Shown here in pieces: positions 34,545 through 42,897 of a stretch of 64,000 nucleotides of DNA. Each line of letters opens with the position of its first letter. Positions within the stretch are counted from its first letter, which is position 1. Origin of the DNA: Limnohabitans_A sp048020265 (GTDB lineage Bacteria; Pseudomonadota; Gammaproteobacteria; Burkholderiales; Burkholderiaceae_C). The stretch spans positions 2,232,001 to 2,296,000 of the forward strand of contig NZ_CP171843.1 in the NCBI RefSeq assembly GCF_048020265.1, in the 5' to 3' direction. The notes under the pieces are model-generated. The model was not told the DNA's origin and searched no databases. It worked only from the letters and a program-made list of their open reading frames with translations. The position numbers and the translations under genes are program-made.

Positions 34545-35315
34545 TCAATCATCATCGTCATGATCGTCGCTCTGTATCGATTGTGCCTTGCCAGGTGCAG
34601 GGTGCAACCAGACGGCCACGCCTTCGCCTGGCCCCTGCTGCTGCGGTGCATCCTGCCATTGCCAGACCCAGAAAGACACGACAGCAGCCAGCAGCAAGAT
34701 GGCCAACAACCCGTGGTTGGATTTGACCAAGTCAGGCCCTGCACCCTCGACACGCCCGGTCAACATGGGTATGGCCAGATTGCGCCGACGTAACAGGCTA
34801 AGGACCACCACCCCGGCGATGTGCGCCAGCACGGCCACCAACATGAAGTTGCCGAAAAACTCGTGCACTTCTTCCATCCACTCACCCGTCCACTCTTGGT
34901 AGGTGACGAAGCCTGACAACACCACCGGGGCAATGGCGAGCAACACCGCCGCAATCGTCAAAGCCATGTACAGGTTTTGACTCTGACGCCATGAGGCCTG
35001 CACGCCACCAAGCCCATTACCAAGCCCCTGCAGCCAGGCACCCCAGCCGCGCAACTTGCCCAGCAGCGCAGACAGTCGCGCATGGCGCGGCCCCAGCAAA
35101 CCCCAGACCACACGCACCAAGAGCAAACCGCCCAGCGTGTAGCCCAGGGTCACGTGCACCAACCTGAAAATTTCGCTCTCGGCTGTGATGTAGGCCCCCA
35201 AAAAACTCATGGCCAACAAACCGTGCAGTGTGCGCGTGAACGCATCCACCGTGCGACGGGTCGGTGTGGGTGCCTCACTGCGGGCAGCGGTACCGGGAGA
35301 AGCATGGGTCATCAT
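34545..35315 (-). CDS. Cytochrome b561-type membrane protein
   Basis: 256 residues from the ATG at 35315, which has an AAGGA site upstream. Four membrane helices carry heme-ligand His residues (TRTLHGLLAMSF, RLVHVTLGYTLG, VHEFFGNFMLVAVLAHIAG). The C-terminus is acidic and His-containing (DDHDDDD). It should pass electrons from the quinone pool to the periplasmic cytochromes encoded just upstream. It belongs to the prokaryotic b561/Ni-Fe-hydrogenase cytochrome b fold family. Confidence 0.9.
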   Translation of the reverse strand: MMTHASPGTAARSEAPTPTRRTVDAFTRTLHGLLAMSFLGAYITAESEIFRLVHVTLGYTLGGLLLVRVVWGLLGPRHARLSALLGKLRGWGAWLQGLGNGLGGVQASWRQSQNLYMALTIAAVLLAIAPVVLSGFVTYQEWTGEWMEEVHEFFGNFMLVAVLAHIAGVVVLSLLRRRNLAIPMLTGRVEGAGPDLVKSNHGLLAILLLAAVVSFWVWQWQDAPQQQGPGEGVAVWLHPAPGKAQSIQSDDHDDDD

Positions 35316-35372
35316 TTCCAATTCCTTGTATTCAAAACACCCTGCCGTTTGCACGGCCGGTTGGTGCCCAGG

Positions 35373-35846
35373 TCAACGGGGAATTCGCACCTGGTGTTCG
35401 TCAAACTGGCCTTGCTCCGCCTGGGTGTGGCAGGCACTGCACTGGGCCGCACTTTGGATGCTGGCGCGTTGCCAGACGGCGGGCGCGATTTCGCGGTGCT
35501 TGCGCACAAACCAGGCAGAACGCGTGATGCGGTCTTGTGGCGGCTCTTCGCGCACACGCTTGTAGGTGCCAGCATGGGCCAAGAGCCATGCAGACACTTG
35601 TTGCACCTGGGCGGGCTCCAAAGAGGCGTCACTGCCGTAATGCCGCTCCAGCCCACCCATGATGCGACGCCAAGATGCTGCGGGCAACAAGCCCGGCAGG
35701 TAGGCCGTGTGGCAGGCCGCACACTCCTGTTTGTAAACAGACGGCACCTGCGCGGGCATCAGTGGCCCATCGGCCATGGCAGGTGCAGACAACGCAGCCC
35801 ACAACACACACCAAGCCGCCGATTTGGCGAACGTCAGCCTGCTCAT
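35373..35846 (-). CDS. Periplasmic diheme cytochrome c (DHC type)
   Basis: 157 residues with a signal peptide (to about Ala25) and two heme-binding motifs: CAACH (Cys42, Cys45, His46) and CSACH (Cys136, Cys139, His140). The spacing between the hemes and the W..IMGGLERHYGSDASL block match the diheme cytochrome c that donates electrons to SHP in Rhodobacter and Shewanella. The start overlaps the SHP-like gene stop by 4 bases. Confidence 0.92.
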   Translation of the reverse strand: MSRLTFAKSAAWCVLWAALSAPAMADGPLMPAQVPSVYKQECAACHTAYLPGLLPAASWRRIMGGLERHYGSDASLEPAQVQQVSAWLLAHAGTYKRVREEPPQDRITRSAWFVRKHREIAPAVWQRASIQSAAQCSACHTQAEQGQFDEHQVRIPR

Positions 35847-36253
35847 TTCAAACCCACCAGATAAGCCAGCACATCGGCTTTTTCAGCGGGCGTGCATTCA
35901 CGCGATAAAACGTCTTTGCAATTGCGCTTGAACCACTTGTCGACCTTGACGCTATCGGTCAAACGTTCGGCATTGAAGGCCGGGGCCAAAGCAGCGATCT
36001 TTTTGCCGGTGGCCGCATGCTTGGCTTCGCGGGTCGGTGGCTGCCCATGGCAGGACGCACAAGACCACTCGCCGCCATGGCGCTGCTGAAAGAAGGCCTG
36101 GCCTTTGGCCGCATCGCCCGCTTGCCCTGCGGCTTGCTGCCAGCGCTGAAGTTCCGACTCTGGCGTGGCCGCCAGTGCCTGCGAGCCTGAACCCCAGATC
36201 CACAGAGCACCCATCAGGGCAGCCAAGTGGCTAAATTTTTTGAAATTCAACAC
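35843..36253 (-). CDS. SHP-like monoheme cytochrome c (DUF1924)
   Basis: 136 residues with a signal peptide (ends SQALA-A, about residue 29), heme motif CASCH (65-69), and the SHP signature KWFKRNCKDVLSREC: Asn111 beside Cys112, with Cys120, matching the Asn axial ligand and disulfide of sphaeroides heme protein. SHP binds oxygen and reacts with small ligands such as nitric oxide. First gene of the shp-dhc-cytb-regulator-kinase operon. Confidence 0.9.
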   Translation of the reverse strand: MLNFKKFSHLAALMGALWIWGSGSQALAATPESELQRWQQAAGQAGDAAKGQAFFQQRHGGEWSCASCHGQPPTREAKHAATGKKIAALAPAFNAERLTDSVKVDKWFKRNCKDVLSRECTPAEKADVLAYLVGLK

Positions 36254-36423
36254 GGCATCAACCTTTCATCACATTTCAAGCTGCAGATTAAAGGTCTCAC
36301 CTGAAGCGACTCTTAAGCCGAGTCAATCCTTTGTTTCAAACATCCAACAGACATGCGCTCATGTCATCAAGCTTTCACGCAATGAGAAGAAATTCACACC
36401 TTGATCTAATTGATTGAGACGTC
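36254..36423. other. Divergent intergenic region between the SHP operon and ppk2
   Basis: 170 AT-richer bases carrying the promoters of both directions. The only motif I can name is the possible Pho box at 36361-36378 facing ppk2. No obvious operator for the SHP-linked regulator is visible. Confidence 0.5.
36361..36394 (+). promoter_or_regulatory. Possible Pho box and -10 for ppk2 (weak)
   Basis: ATGTCAT (36361-36367), CAAG, CTTTCAC (36372-36378); ten bases later a poor -10, GAAATT (36389-36394). The first half matches CTGTCAT at 6 of 7 bases and the second at 5. The geometry equals that of the stronger boxes in this window, but the -10 is weak. Confidence 0.45.
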
Positions 36424-37329
36424 ATGACCACCACCGCCATCAACGAAGACCAACTGCGGCAATTGCGTGAAGACCTGCTGGACAGTCTGGACGAGGAACT
36501 CGAACTGGAGTTGGATGACCGTTGGGGCAACGCAAACGCCGCCAACGAAGCGTCGGTGGGCGAGAGAACGCATTACTTCCGCGAACTCTTGCGGCTGCAA
36601 TCCGAACTGGTGATGTTGCAAGACTGGGTGGTCAAAACCGGGCACCGCATGGTCATTCTGTTTGAAGGTCGGGATGCTGCTGGCAAAGGTGGCGTGATCA
36701 AACGCATCACGCAGCGTCTGAACCCCCGCGTGTGCCGCGTTGCAGCCTTGCCCGCACCCAACGACCGCGAAAAAACACAGTGGTATTTTCAGCGTTATAT
36801 CTCTCACTTGCCTGCTGCCGGTGAGATCGTGCTGTTTGACCGCAGCTGGTACAACCGAGCAGGCGTTGAAAAAGTCATGGGCTTTTGCACTGACGAAGAG
36901 TACGAAGAATTTTTCCGATCGGTGCCTGAGTTCGAAAAGATGCTGGTGCGCAGCGGCATCCAACTGGTCAAGTACTGGTTTTCCATCACCGATGACGAAC
37001 AGCACGCCCGATTTTTAGGCCGCATCCATGACCCCCTCAAGCAGTGGAAACTCAGCCCCATGGATCTCGAAAGCCGCAGGCGCTGGGAAGACTACACACA
37101 GGCCAAGGAAACCATGATCGAACGCACGCACATTCCTGAAGCGCCTTGGTGGGTGGTACAAGCTGTGAACAAGAAAAAAGCACGGCTCAATTGCATGGAT
37201 CACCTGCTGAGCCTGGTGCCTTACCATGAGATCGAGCATCCAGAAATCAATTTGCCAGGGCGCGTGCGCAATCCCGACTACATCCGGCATCCCGTGCCTG
37301 CGGACATGATCGTCCCGGAAAAATACTGA
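36424..37329 (+). CDS. ppk2: Polyphosphate kinase 2 (PPK2)
   Basis: 301 residues. Walker A EGRDAAGKGG (81-90), Walker B/lid LFDRSWYNRAG (137-147) and the PPK2 blocks RWEDYTQAKE and PWWVV mark the family. The single-domain length with an acidic N-terminus (LDEELELEL) suits class I PPK2, which uses polyphosphate to phosphorylate nucleoside diphosphates. It faces the phoR end of the pst-pho operon tail-to-tail, with a hairpin between them. With ppk1 and ppx also present, this window holds both synthesis and use of polyphosphate. Confidence 0.95.
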   Translation: MTTTAINEDQLRQLREDLLDSLDEELELELDDRWGNANAANEASVGERTHYFRELLRLQSELVMLQDWVVKTGHRMVILFEGRDAAGKGGVIKRITQRLNPRVCRVAALPAPNDREKTQWYFQRYISHLPAAGEIVLFDRSWYNRAGVEKVMGFCTDEEYEEFFRSVPEFEKMLVRSGIQLVKYWFSITDDEQHARFLGRIHDPLKQWKLSPMDLESRRRWEDYTQAKETMIERTHIPEAPWWVVQAVNKKKARLNCMDHLLSLVPYHEIEHPEINLPGRVRNPDYIRHPVPADMIVPEKY

Positions 37330-37352
37330 ATGTTGGCCACCAGGGCACTGCA

Positions 37353-37368
37353 CATGCCTGAAGGCATG
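37353..37368. terminator. Possible hairpin between ppk2 and phoR
   Basis: CATGCC-TGAA-GGCATG, extended imperfectly on both sides by GCAC...GTGC. No T run follows on either strand, so it is only a weak terminator candidate for the two converging transcripts. Confidence 0.4.
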
Positions 37369-37387
37369 GCTGTGCTAGCGGTCACAT

Positions 37388-38722
37388 TCAATCTATCAGG
37401 GGCACCACACGGCTGGCCGGGAAAGTCAGCATGAAGGTGGAGCCTTTGCCCACTTGGCTTTCAATGCGCAACTCACCGCCATGGCGTTGCACCACATGCT
37501 TGGCAATGGCCAAGCCCAAACCTGTGCCGCCCGTCTCGCGCGAGCGGCTTCGGTCCACCCTGTAAAAACGCTCGGACAAACGCGGCAGATGCTCGGGCGC
37601 AATGCCCGGACCGGTATCGGTCACAGAGAATGTCGCGCCCTCCGCCGTCCTGACCCAAGCGGCACGCACCGTGCCGCCAGCTGGGGTGTACCGCACGGCA
37701 TTGCTCACCAGGTTCGATATGGCGCTGAGCAACTCGGAGCGCACACCCAGCAAAGCACAATCGGCCCAGGTATCGAAATCCAGCACATGGACGGGACCAC
37801 GACCCTCCCCCTCTTGACCCGAGAGAACCGCCGACAACGCCGCTGCATCGGCTGCGACTTGCGTCATCAATTCTGGCAAAGGCACCTGTTCATGGTTGCC
37901 TGGCGGCGAGCTGCCCTCCAGTTGCGAGAGGGTCAACAAATCCGCCACCAGGCTTTGCATGCGCTCAGCCTGTACCGACATCAATTGCAAATAATTCTGA
38001 CGCTCTTGCTCGTTCAACGGAATGGTTTGCAGGGTTTCCACAAATCCGCTCAGCACCGTCAAGGGCGTACGGATTTCATGGGAAACGTTGGCCACAAAAT
38101 CGCGGCGCATGGCATCGGCCAAGGTCACCGAGGTGATGTCACGACTCAGTAACAGAAACTGAGACTCCCCATAGGCATGCAGCTGAACCGAGAGCTTCGG
38201 TGTCTGAATCAGCGAGTTGGACCGACCATCGATGATGACTTCTGCGTCGTGCTGGCCTTGCGCAAAATACCGGGAAAAGACCGGGTCACGCAGCAAATGG
38301 ACGATGTGCTGTTTGACATCGCGTTTGGCATCCAGCCCGAGGTGGTTGCTGGCCGTGGCATTGCACCACTCAATGCGGCCCTCGGCGTCCAACAAGGTCA
38401 CGCCGTTGGGAGAGGCCTGAATCGCTTGAAGAAAATACTGCAGGCGCTGTTCGCTGGTGAGCAACAGTTTGTCGTTCTGGCGCAATTGACGCTGGATACG
38501 CTGGGCAATCTCGGCCCACACGCCCTTCCAAGGCAGCTCTGTGCGCCAGTCGGGCTGCGACAACCACAACTCCAAACGCCTGGTTTTCCAGATCTGAAGA
38601 AACAACGCCCCAGTCAACAAGGCGCACACCGCAAGCGCCGCTGCAAGCACGCCCCCCCAAAACCAAGCAGGCACTGCCACGAGCAGAACCAGCCCCAGGA
38701 TTTCAAGAACCATGACCCACAT
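37388..38722 (-). CDS. phoR: Phosphate regulon sensor kinase PhoR
   Basis: 444 residues: N-terminal membrane segments (about 5-44), a PAS domain (about 93-195, GRIEWCNATASNHLGLD), the dimerisation box NVSHEIRTPLTV with His215, and ATP-binding boxes (SNLVSNAVRYTPAGG, DTGPGIAPEHL, GTGLGLAIAKHV). No large periplasmic sensor, as in PhoR of E. coli, where sensing goes through PstSCAB and PhoU. Last gene of the operon, 3 bases after phoB. Confidence 0.96.
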   Translation of the reverse strand: MWVMVLEILGLVLLVAVPAWFWGGVLAAALAVCALLTGALFLQIWKTRRLELWLSQPDWRTELPWKGVWAEIAQRIQRQLRQNDKLLLTSEQRLQYFLQAIQASPNGVTLLDAEGRIEWCNATASNHLGLDAKRDVKQHIVHLLRDPVFSRYFAQGQHDAEVIIDGRSNSLIQTPKLSVQLHAYGESQFLLLSRDITSVTLADAMRRDFVANVSHEIRTPLTVLSGFVETLQTIPLNEQERQNYLQLMSVQAERMQSLVADLLTLSQLEGSSPPGNHEQVPLPELMTQVAADAAALSAVLSGQEGEGRGPVHVLDFDTWADCALLGVRSELLSAISNLVSNAVRYTPAGGTVRAAWVRTAEGATFSVTDTGPGIAPEHLPRLSERFYRVDRSRSRETGGTGLGLAIAKHVVQRHGGELRIESQVGKGSTFMLTFPASRVVPLID

Positions 38723-38725
38723 GTC

Positions 38726-39421
38726 TTACACCGCAGGTGCCGCCGTCAAACGGTAGCCTGCGCCCCGCACGGTTTCGATCATGGTGCCCGCATCGCCCAA
38801 CGATTCGCGCAGACGCTTGACATGCACATCCACAGTGCGCTCTTCGATATAGACATGATCGCCCCACACCTTGTCGAGCAACATGCCCCGGGTGTGCACA
38901 CGCTCCGGATGCCGCATCAGGTATTGCAGCAATTTGAACTCCGTCGGCCCGACCTTCAGGGGCTTGTCCTGCCAGCTCACCCGGTAGGTGTCGGCATCGA
39001 GTTGCAAATCGCCGATCTTCACGGCACCTCCTGCAGACTCGGGCACACGCCGACGCAAGACCGCACGGATGCGCGCCAGCAATTCACGCGGCGAAAACGG
39101 CTTGACGATGTAATCGTCCGCACCCGCGTCCAGGCCGGCCACGCGATCGGCCTCATCGCCACGGGCTGTGAGCATGAGGATGGGCACGGTCTTGGTTCGT
39201 GCAGAGGCTCTCCAGCGGCGCGCCAGGGTCAGGCCGCTTTCGCCGGGCAGCATCCAATCGAGCAAGATGACATCCGGCAGGATCTCGTCGAGCTCACGTT
39301 GCGCCGATTCCGCATCCATCGCCCAGACTGGCTGGAAACCGTTGTGTCGCAAATTCACCGAAATCAATTCGGCAATCGGCGCTTCATCCTCAACGATCAG
39401 AATTCTCGGCAAGCTTCTCAT
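38726..39421 (-). CDS. phoB: Phosphate regulon response regulator PhoB
   Basis: 231 residues with receiver Asp55 (VILLDWMLPG), Lys in YIVKPFSPREL, and a PhoB-type winged helix (VGPTEFKLLQYLMRHPERVH, RTVDVHVKRLRESL). It binds Pho boxes when phosphate is scarce. It overlaps the phoU stop by 4 bases. Several candidate Pho boxes in this window are described as separate entries. Confidence 0.97.
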   Translation of the reverse strand: MRSLPRILIVEDEAPIAELISVNLRHNGFQPVWAMDAESAQRELDEILPDVILLDWMLPGESGLTLARRWRASARTKTVPILMLTARGDEADRVAGLDAGADDYIVKPFSPRELLARIRAVLRRRVPESAGGAVKIGDLQLDADTYRVSWQDKPLKVGPTEFKLLQYLMRHPERVHTRGMLLDKVWGDHVYIEERTVDVHVKRLRESLGDAGTMIETVRGAGYRLTAAPAV

Positions 39422-40116
39422 TGGACCGCTTTTTCGATGTCCGTCAGGGCCGTGTGGCGCACGTCGGCACCCTTGACCACGTAAATCACAAACTCGGCGA
39501 TGTTTTTGGCATGGTCGCCGATGCGCTCAATGGCCTTGGCCACAAACAGCAAGTCCAGGCTGGCCGAAATGGTGCGCGGGTCTTCCATCATGTAGGTGAC
39601 GAGCTTGCGCACAAAACCGTTGAACTCAGCATCGATCAGGTCGTCCTCTTTCAGGATGACCAAAGCCGTGTTCACGTCCAAGCGTGCAAACGCATCCAGG
39701 GCCTTGCGCAGCAGCCCGGAGGCCAGGTCGGAGGCCACGCGCAGCTCCGACGATGGCAAATTACGGGGGCTGCCCTGCTCCAGGATCAGTTTGACCATGC
39801 GGGCAATGCGCTCGGCTTCATCGCCGGCACGTTCCAGATTGGCCGTGATTTTGGAGATCGCCATCAGCAAGCGCAGATCGCGTGCCGTGGGCTGGCGACG
39901 GGCAATGATAGAAGCCAGTTCGGCGTCGATCTCCACCTCCAAGCTGTTGACTTGTTTTTCGGTGGCAATGACCTGGTTGGCCACTTCCAGACTGAACTGG
40001 GCCAAGGCATAGACCGCGTGGCGGGTCTGCGACTCCACCAGTCCACCCAGCTCCAGAACGCGGGAAGAGACGCTGGTCAGGTCCGCATCGAACTGACTTG
40101 AAATATGTTTTTCCAT
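39418..40116 (-). CDS. phoU: Phosphate transport accessory protein PhoU
   Basis: 232 residues, all-helical, with two PhoU repeats. The metal-binding motifs are ERAGDEAERIA in the first repeat and ERIGDHAKNIAEF in the second, both with conserved Glu/Asp. PhoU links PstSCAB activity to PhoR, silencing the regulon when phosphate is ample. It is placed between pstB (13 bases) and phoB (ATGA overlap). Confidence 0.97.
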   Translation of the reverse strand: MEKHISSQFDADLTSVSSRVLELGGLVESQTRHAVYALAQFSLEVANQVIATEKQVNSLEVEIDAELASIIARRQPTARDLRLLMAISKITANLERAGDEAERIARMVKLILEQGSPRNLPSSELRVASDLASGLLRKALDAFARLDVNTALVILKEDDLIDAEFNGFVRKLVTYMMEDPRTISASLDLLFVAKAIERIGDHAKNIAEFVIYVVKGADVRHTALTDIEKAVQ

Positions 40117-40129
40117 GGTGTGCTCCTGA

Positions 40130-40903
40130 TCAGCCGAAACGGCCAGTGATGTAGTCTTCGGTCTCTTGGCGGGCGGGTTTCATGAAGATCTGTTCGGTCT
40201 GCCCGAACTCGACCAACTCGCCCAGGTACATGTAAGCCGTGAAGTCGGACACACGGGCCGCTTGCTGCATGTTGTGCGTGACGATGGCCACGGTGTAGTC
40301 CTTCTTCAACTCGCTGACCAGCTCTTCGACCTTGGCAGTCGAGATCGGATCGAGCGCCGAGGTGGGCTCGTCCAGCAAAATGACTTTGGGCTTAACCGCC
40401 ACGGTGCGGGCAATGCACAAACGTTGCTGCTGACCACCCGAGAGTGACAGGCCGCTTTGGCCCAGTTTGTCTTTGACTTCGTTCCAGATGGCGGCCTTGG
40501 TCAAGGCCGATTCGACGCGCTCGTCCATGTCAGCGCGGCTAAGGTTTTCGTACAAACGCACACCAAAAGCGATGTTGTCGTAAATCGACATGGGGAACGG
40601 TGTCGGCTTCTGAAACACCATGCCAATTTGGGCACGCAACAAGTTCAGGTCCTGGCCTTTGTCCAGGATGTTCTGACCATAAAACTTGATTTCGCCCTCC
40701 GCACGTTGGCCGGGGTACAGGCTGTACATGCGGTTGAGTGTGCGCAGCAAGGTGGATTTGCCGCAACCCGATGGTCCAATGAAGGCCGTCACACGGTGCT
40801 CGGCGATGTCGAGGTTGACGTTTTTCAGGCCTTTGAATTTACCGTAATAAAAATCCAGATTGCGCACTTCAATCGCGTTTTGGGTGGGTGTCTTGTCAGG
40901 CAT
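40130..40903 (-). CDS. pstB: Phosphate ABC transporter ATPase PstB
   Basis: 257 residues with Walker A GPSGCGKST (43-51), the ABC signature LSGGQQQR, Walker B VILLDEPTSALDP and the PstB-typical FYYGKFKGLKNVN and NRMYSLYPGQRAEGEI. It energises phosphate import by PstSCA. Confidence 0.98.
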   Translation of the reverse strand: MPDKTPTQNAIEVRNLDFYYGKFKGLKNVNLDIAEHRVTAFIGPSGCGKSTLLRTLNRMYSLYPGQRAEGEIKFYGQNILDKGQDLNLLRAQIGMVFQKPTPFPMSIYDNIAFGVRLYENLSRADMDERVESALTKAAIWNEVKDKLGQSGLSLSGGQQQRLCIARTVAVKPKVILLDEPTSALDPISTAKVEELVSELKKDYTVAIVTHNMQQAARVSDFTAYMYLGELVEFGQTEQIFMKPARQETEDYITGRFG

Positions 40904-40957
40904 GTGGATTCCTGTGAATACAAATTAAATAAACGGGGGTGTTCAGGTCAGCGGACA

Positions 40958-41818
40958 TCAAGCCGACTGTTTGTCCCTGAAAAACACTCGGGCCAAAATA
41001 TTGAGCACCAACACAGCCAAGGTGACCAACAAGGCACCCGCCCAAGCCAGACGAATCCAGTTCTCATAGGGGCTCATGGCGAATTGGAAAATCACCACCG
41101 GCAAATTGGCCATGGGCTTGCTCATGTCGGCATTGAAGAACTGGTTGTTCAGAGCGGTGAACAGCAAAGGCGCTGTCTCACCGCTGATGCGGGCCACCGC
41201 CAGCAACAGGCCGGTGATCACACCGCTCTTGGCTGCGCGCAAAGTGACCGACAAGGAGACTTTCCAGCGCGGTGCACCCAGCGCGAACGCGGCTTCGCGC
41301 AAGCTACCGGGCACCAAGCGCAGCATGTTTTCAGTGGTGCGCATGATCACCGGCACAGCGATCAGGGCCAGCGCCAAGCTGCCTGCATAGCCCGAAAATG
41401 TGCCCAAAGTCGCCACAGCAATCGCGTACACAAACAAGCCGATCACGATAGACGGGGCCGACAACATGATGTCGGTGACAAAACGGGTGAGCTCAGCGGT
41501 CTTGCTCTGGTCCCCGTATTCGGTCAAATAAATACCTGCCAAGATGCCCACGGGTGTGGCCACCAACACGGTAAGCCCCACCATCAGCAAGCTGCCCACA
41601 ATCGCATTGCGCAAGCCACCGCCTTCGGTGCCCGGGGCTGGCGTGTCTTGGGTCAACAGGTTCAAGTCGAGTGCCGCGAATCCGTTGGAAAACAGCACCA
41701 CCAAAATCCACAACAACACCGTCAAGCCCAAACCCATGGCGACCATGGAGGTGACCATGCCCCAGGCATTGGCCAAACGACGACGGCGGTACAAACCTTG
41801 ATTCATGTTCACGGCCAT
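40958..41818 (-). CDS. pstA: Phosphate ABC transporter permease PstA
   Basis: A 286-residue membrane protein with six helices and the permease EAA-like loop LREAAFALGAPRWKVSLSVT that contacts PstB. It is only one base after the pstC stop, while 54 bases separate it from pstB. The start could be the ATG at 41818 or that at 41806 (MNQGLYRRRR). Confidence 0.96.
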   Translation of the reverse strand: MAVNMNQGLYRRRRLANAWGMVTSMVAMGLGLTVLLWILVVLFSNGFAALDLNLLTQDTPAPGTEGGGLRNAIVGSLLMVGLTVLVATPVGILAGIYLTEYGDQSKTAELTRFVTDIMLSAPSIVIGLFVYAIAVATLGTFSGYAGSLALALIAVPVIMRTTENMLRLVPGSLREAAFALGAPRWKVSLSVTLRAAKSGVITGLLLAVARISGETAPLLFTALNNQFFNADMSKPMANLPVVIFQFAMSPYENWIRLAWAGALLVTLAVLVLNILARVFFRDKQSA

Positions 41819-41819
41819 G

Positions 41820-42797
41820 TCAGAACCCTTTGGCTTTTTCAGCCCGGTTGATCATGATCTTGGCGGCGGCCAACACCACGAAAGTGATCACAAACAACAA
41901 AAAGCCGAGTGCGAACAAAGAAGAAATATGGAAGTCATCGGCCTCGCCAAACTCGTTGGCCAAGGTAGACGCAATCGACGTGCCGGGCGAAAACAGCGAG
42001 GTGGGCATGCGGTTGGCATTGCCAATCACAAAAGTCACCGCCATGGTTTCACCCAAGGCGCGACCCAGGCCCAGCATGATGCCGCCGATCACCCCTTTTT
42101 GGGTGTAGGGCAGTACGATCTTGCGCACTACTTCCCAAGTGGTGCAACCCAGGCCATAAGCCGACTCGCGCAAGATGGGCGGGGTGATTTCGAACACGTC
42201 ACGCATCACCGCGGCCACAAAGGGCAAAACCATAAAGGCCAGCACAATGCCGGCCGCCAAGATGCCCATGCCGTTGGGCGCACCGCCGAACAGGAAGCCG
42301 ATTAAGGGCATACCGCCCAACACATCGCGCAAAGGCACCTGGATGTAATCGGCAAACAAGGGCGCAAAGACAAAAAGACCAAACATGCCGTAGATGATGG
42401 ACGGCACCGCCGCCAACAACTCAATGGCCGTACCCAATGGACGACGCAACCACGCAGGGCAGGTTTCGGTCAGGAACACCGCAATGCCAAAGGCCAGGGG
42501 CACAGCCACCAGCATGGCGATGCCGGCGCTGGCCAAGGTGCCGACGATCGCAATCGCAGCACCGAACTCTTCGTTGATGATGTCCCATTCCACATACCAA
42601 ATGAAACGGGCACCAAACTTGGCAAACGTCGGCCAGGCGTTGATGAACAAGGACACGATGATTCCGGCCAAAGCCACCAGAACCAAGAGAGAAAACAGTT
42701 GCGTCAGGCGGTGAAACAACTGGTCTTGGAGACGCTGTCGCTTGACCACGGCCAGCATATGGCTGGTGCTGTCGGCATTGGAGAGGGGGGTTTGCAT
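41820..42797 (-). CDS. pstC: Phosphate ABC transporter permease PstC
   Basis: About 325 residues from the ATG at 42797 (MQTPLSNAD); 42809 (MGQDMQTP) is an alternative, and the frame runs open to 42860 into the pstS-pstC hairpin, which argues against that longer start. Six helices follow a basic N-terminus; the coupling loop is LRESAYGLGCTTWEVVRKIV. It forms the channel with PstA. The 100-base gap to pstS contains a terminator-like hairpin. Confidence 0.95.
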   Translation of the reverse strand: MQTPLSNADSTSHMLAVVKRQRLQDQLFHRLTQLFSLLVLVALAGIIVSLFINAWPTFAKFGARFIWYVEWDIINEEFGAAIAIVGTLASAGIAMLVAVPLAFGIAVFLTETCPAWLRRPLGTAIELLAAVPSIIYGMFGLFVFAPLFADYIQVPLRDVLGGMPLIGFLFGGAPNGMGILAAGIVLAFMVLPFVAAVMRDVFEITPPILRESAYGLGCTTWEVVRKIVLPYTQKGVIGGIMLGLGRALGETMAVTFVIGNANRMPTSLFSPGTSIASTLANEFGEADDFHISSLFALGFLLFVITFVVLAAAKIMINRAEKAKGF

Positions 42798-42838
42798 GTC
42801 TTGACCCATCGAACAAAAAACATCTAACTCAACAAAAA

Positions 42839-42868
42839 TCCGTCGGTCGTACAGTGACAACCGACGGA
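42839..42868 (-). terminator. Terminator/attenuator hairpin between pstS and pstC
   Basis: On the minus strand, TCCGTCGGT and ACCGACGGA form a 9-bp stem with a 12-base loop, followed at once by TTTTTGTT. It lies 29 bases after the pstS stop, inside the operon. It would let most transcripts end after pstS while some read through into pstCAB, matching the need for excess binding protein. Confidence 0.8.
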
Positions 42869-42897
42869 CAGCAGGTCATGGCCTGTTTGGTTGCAGA

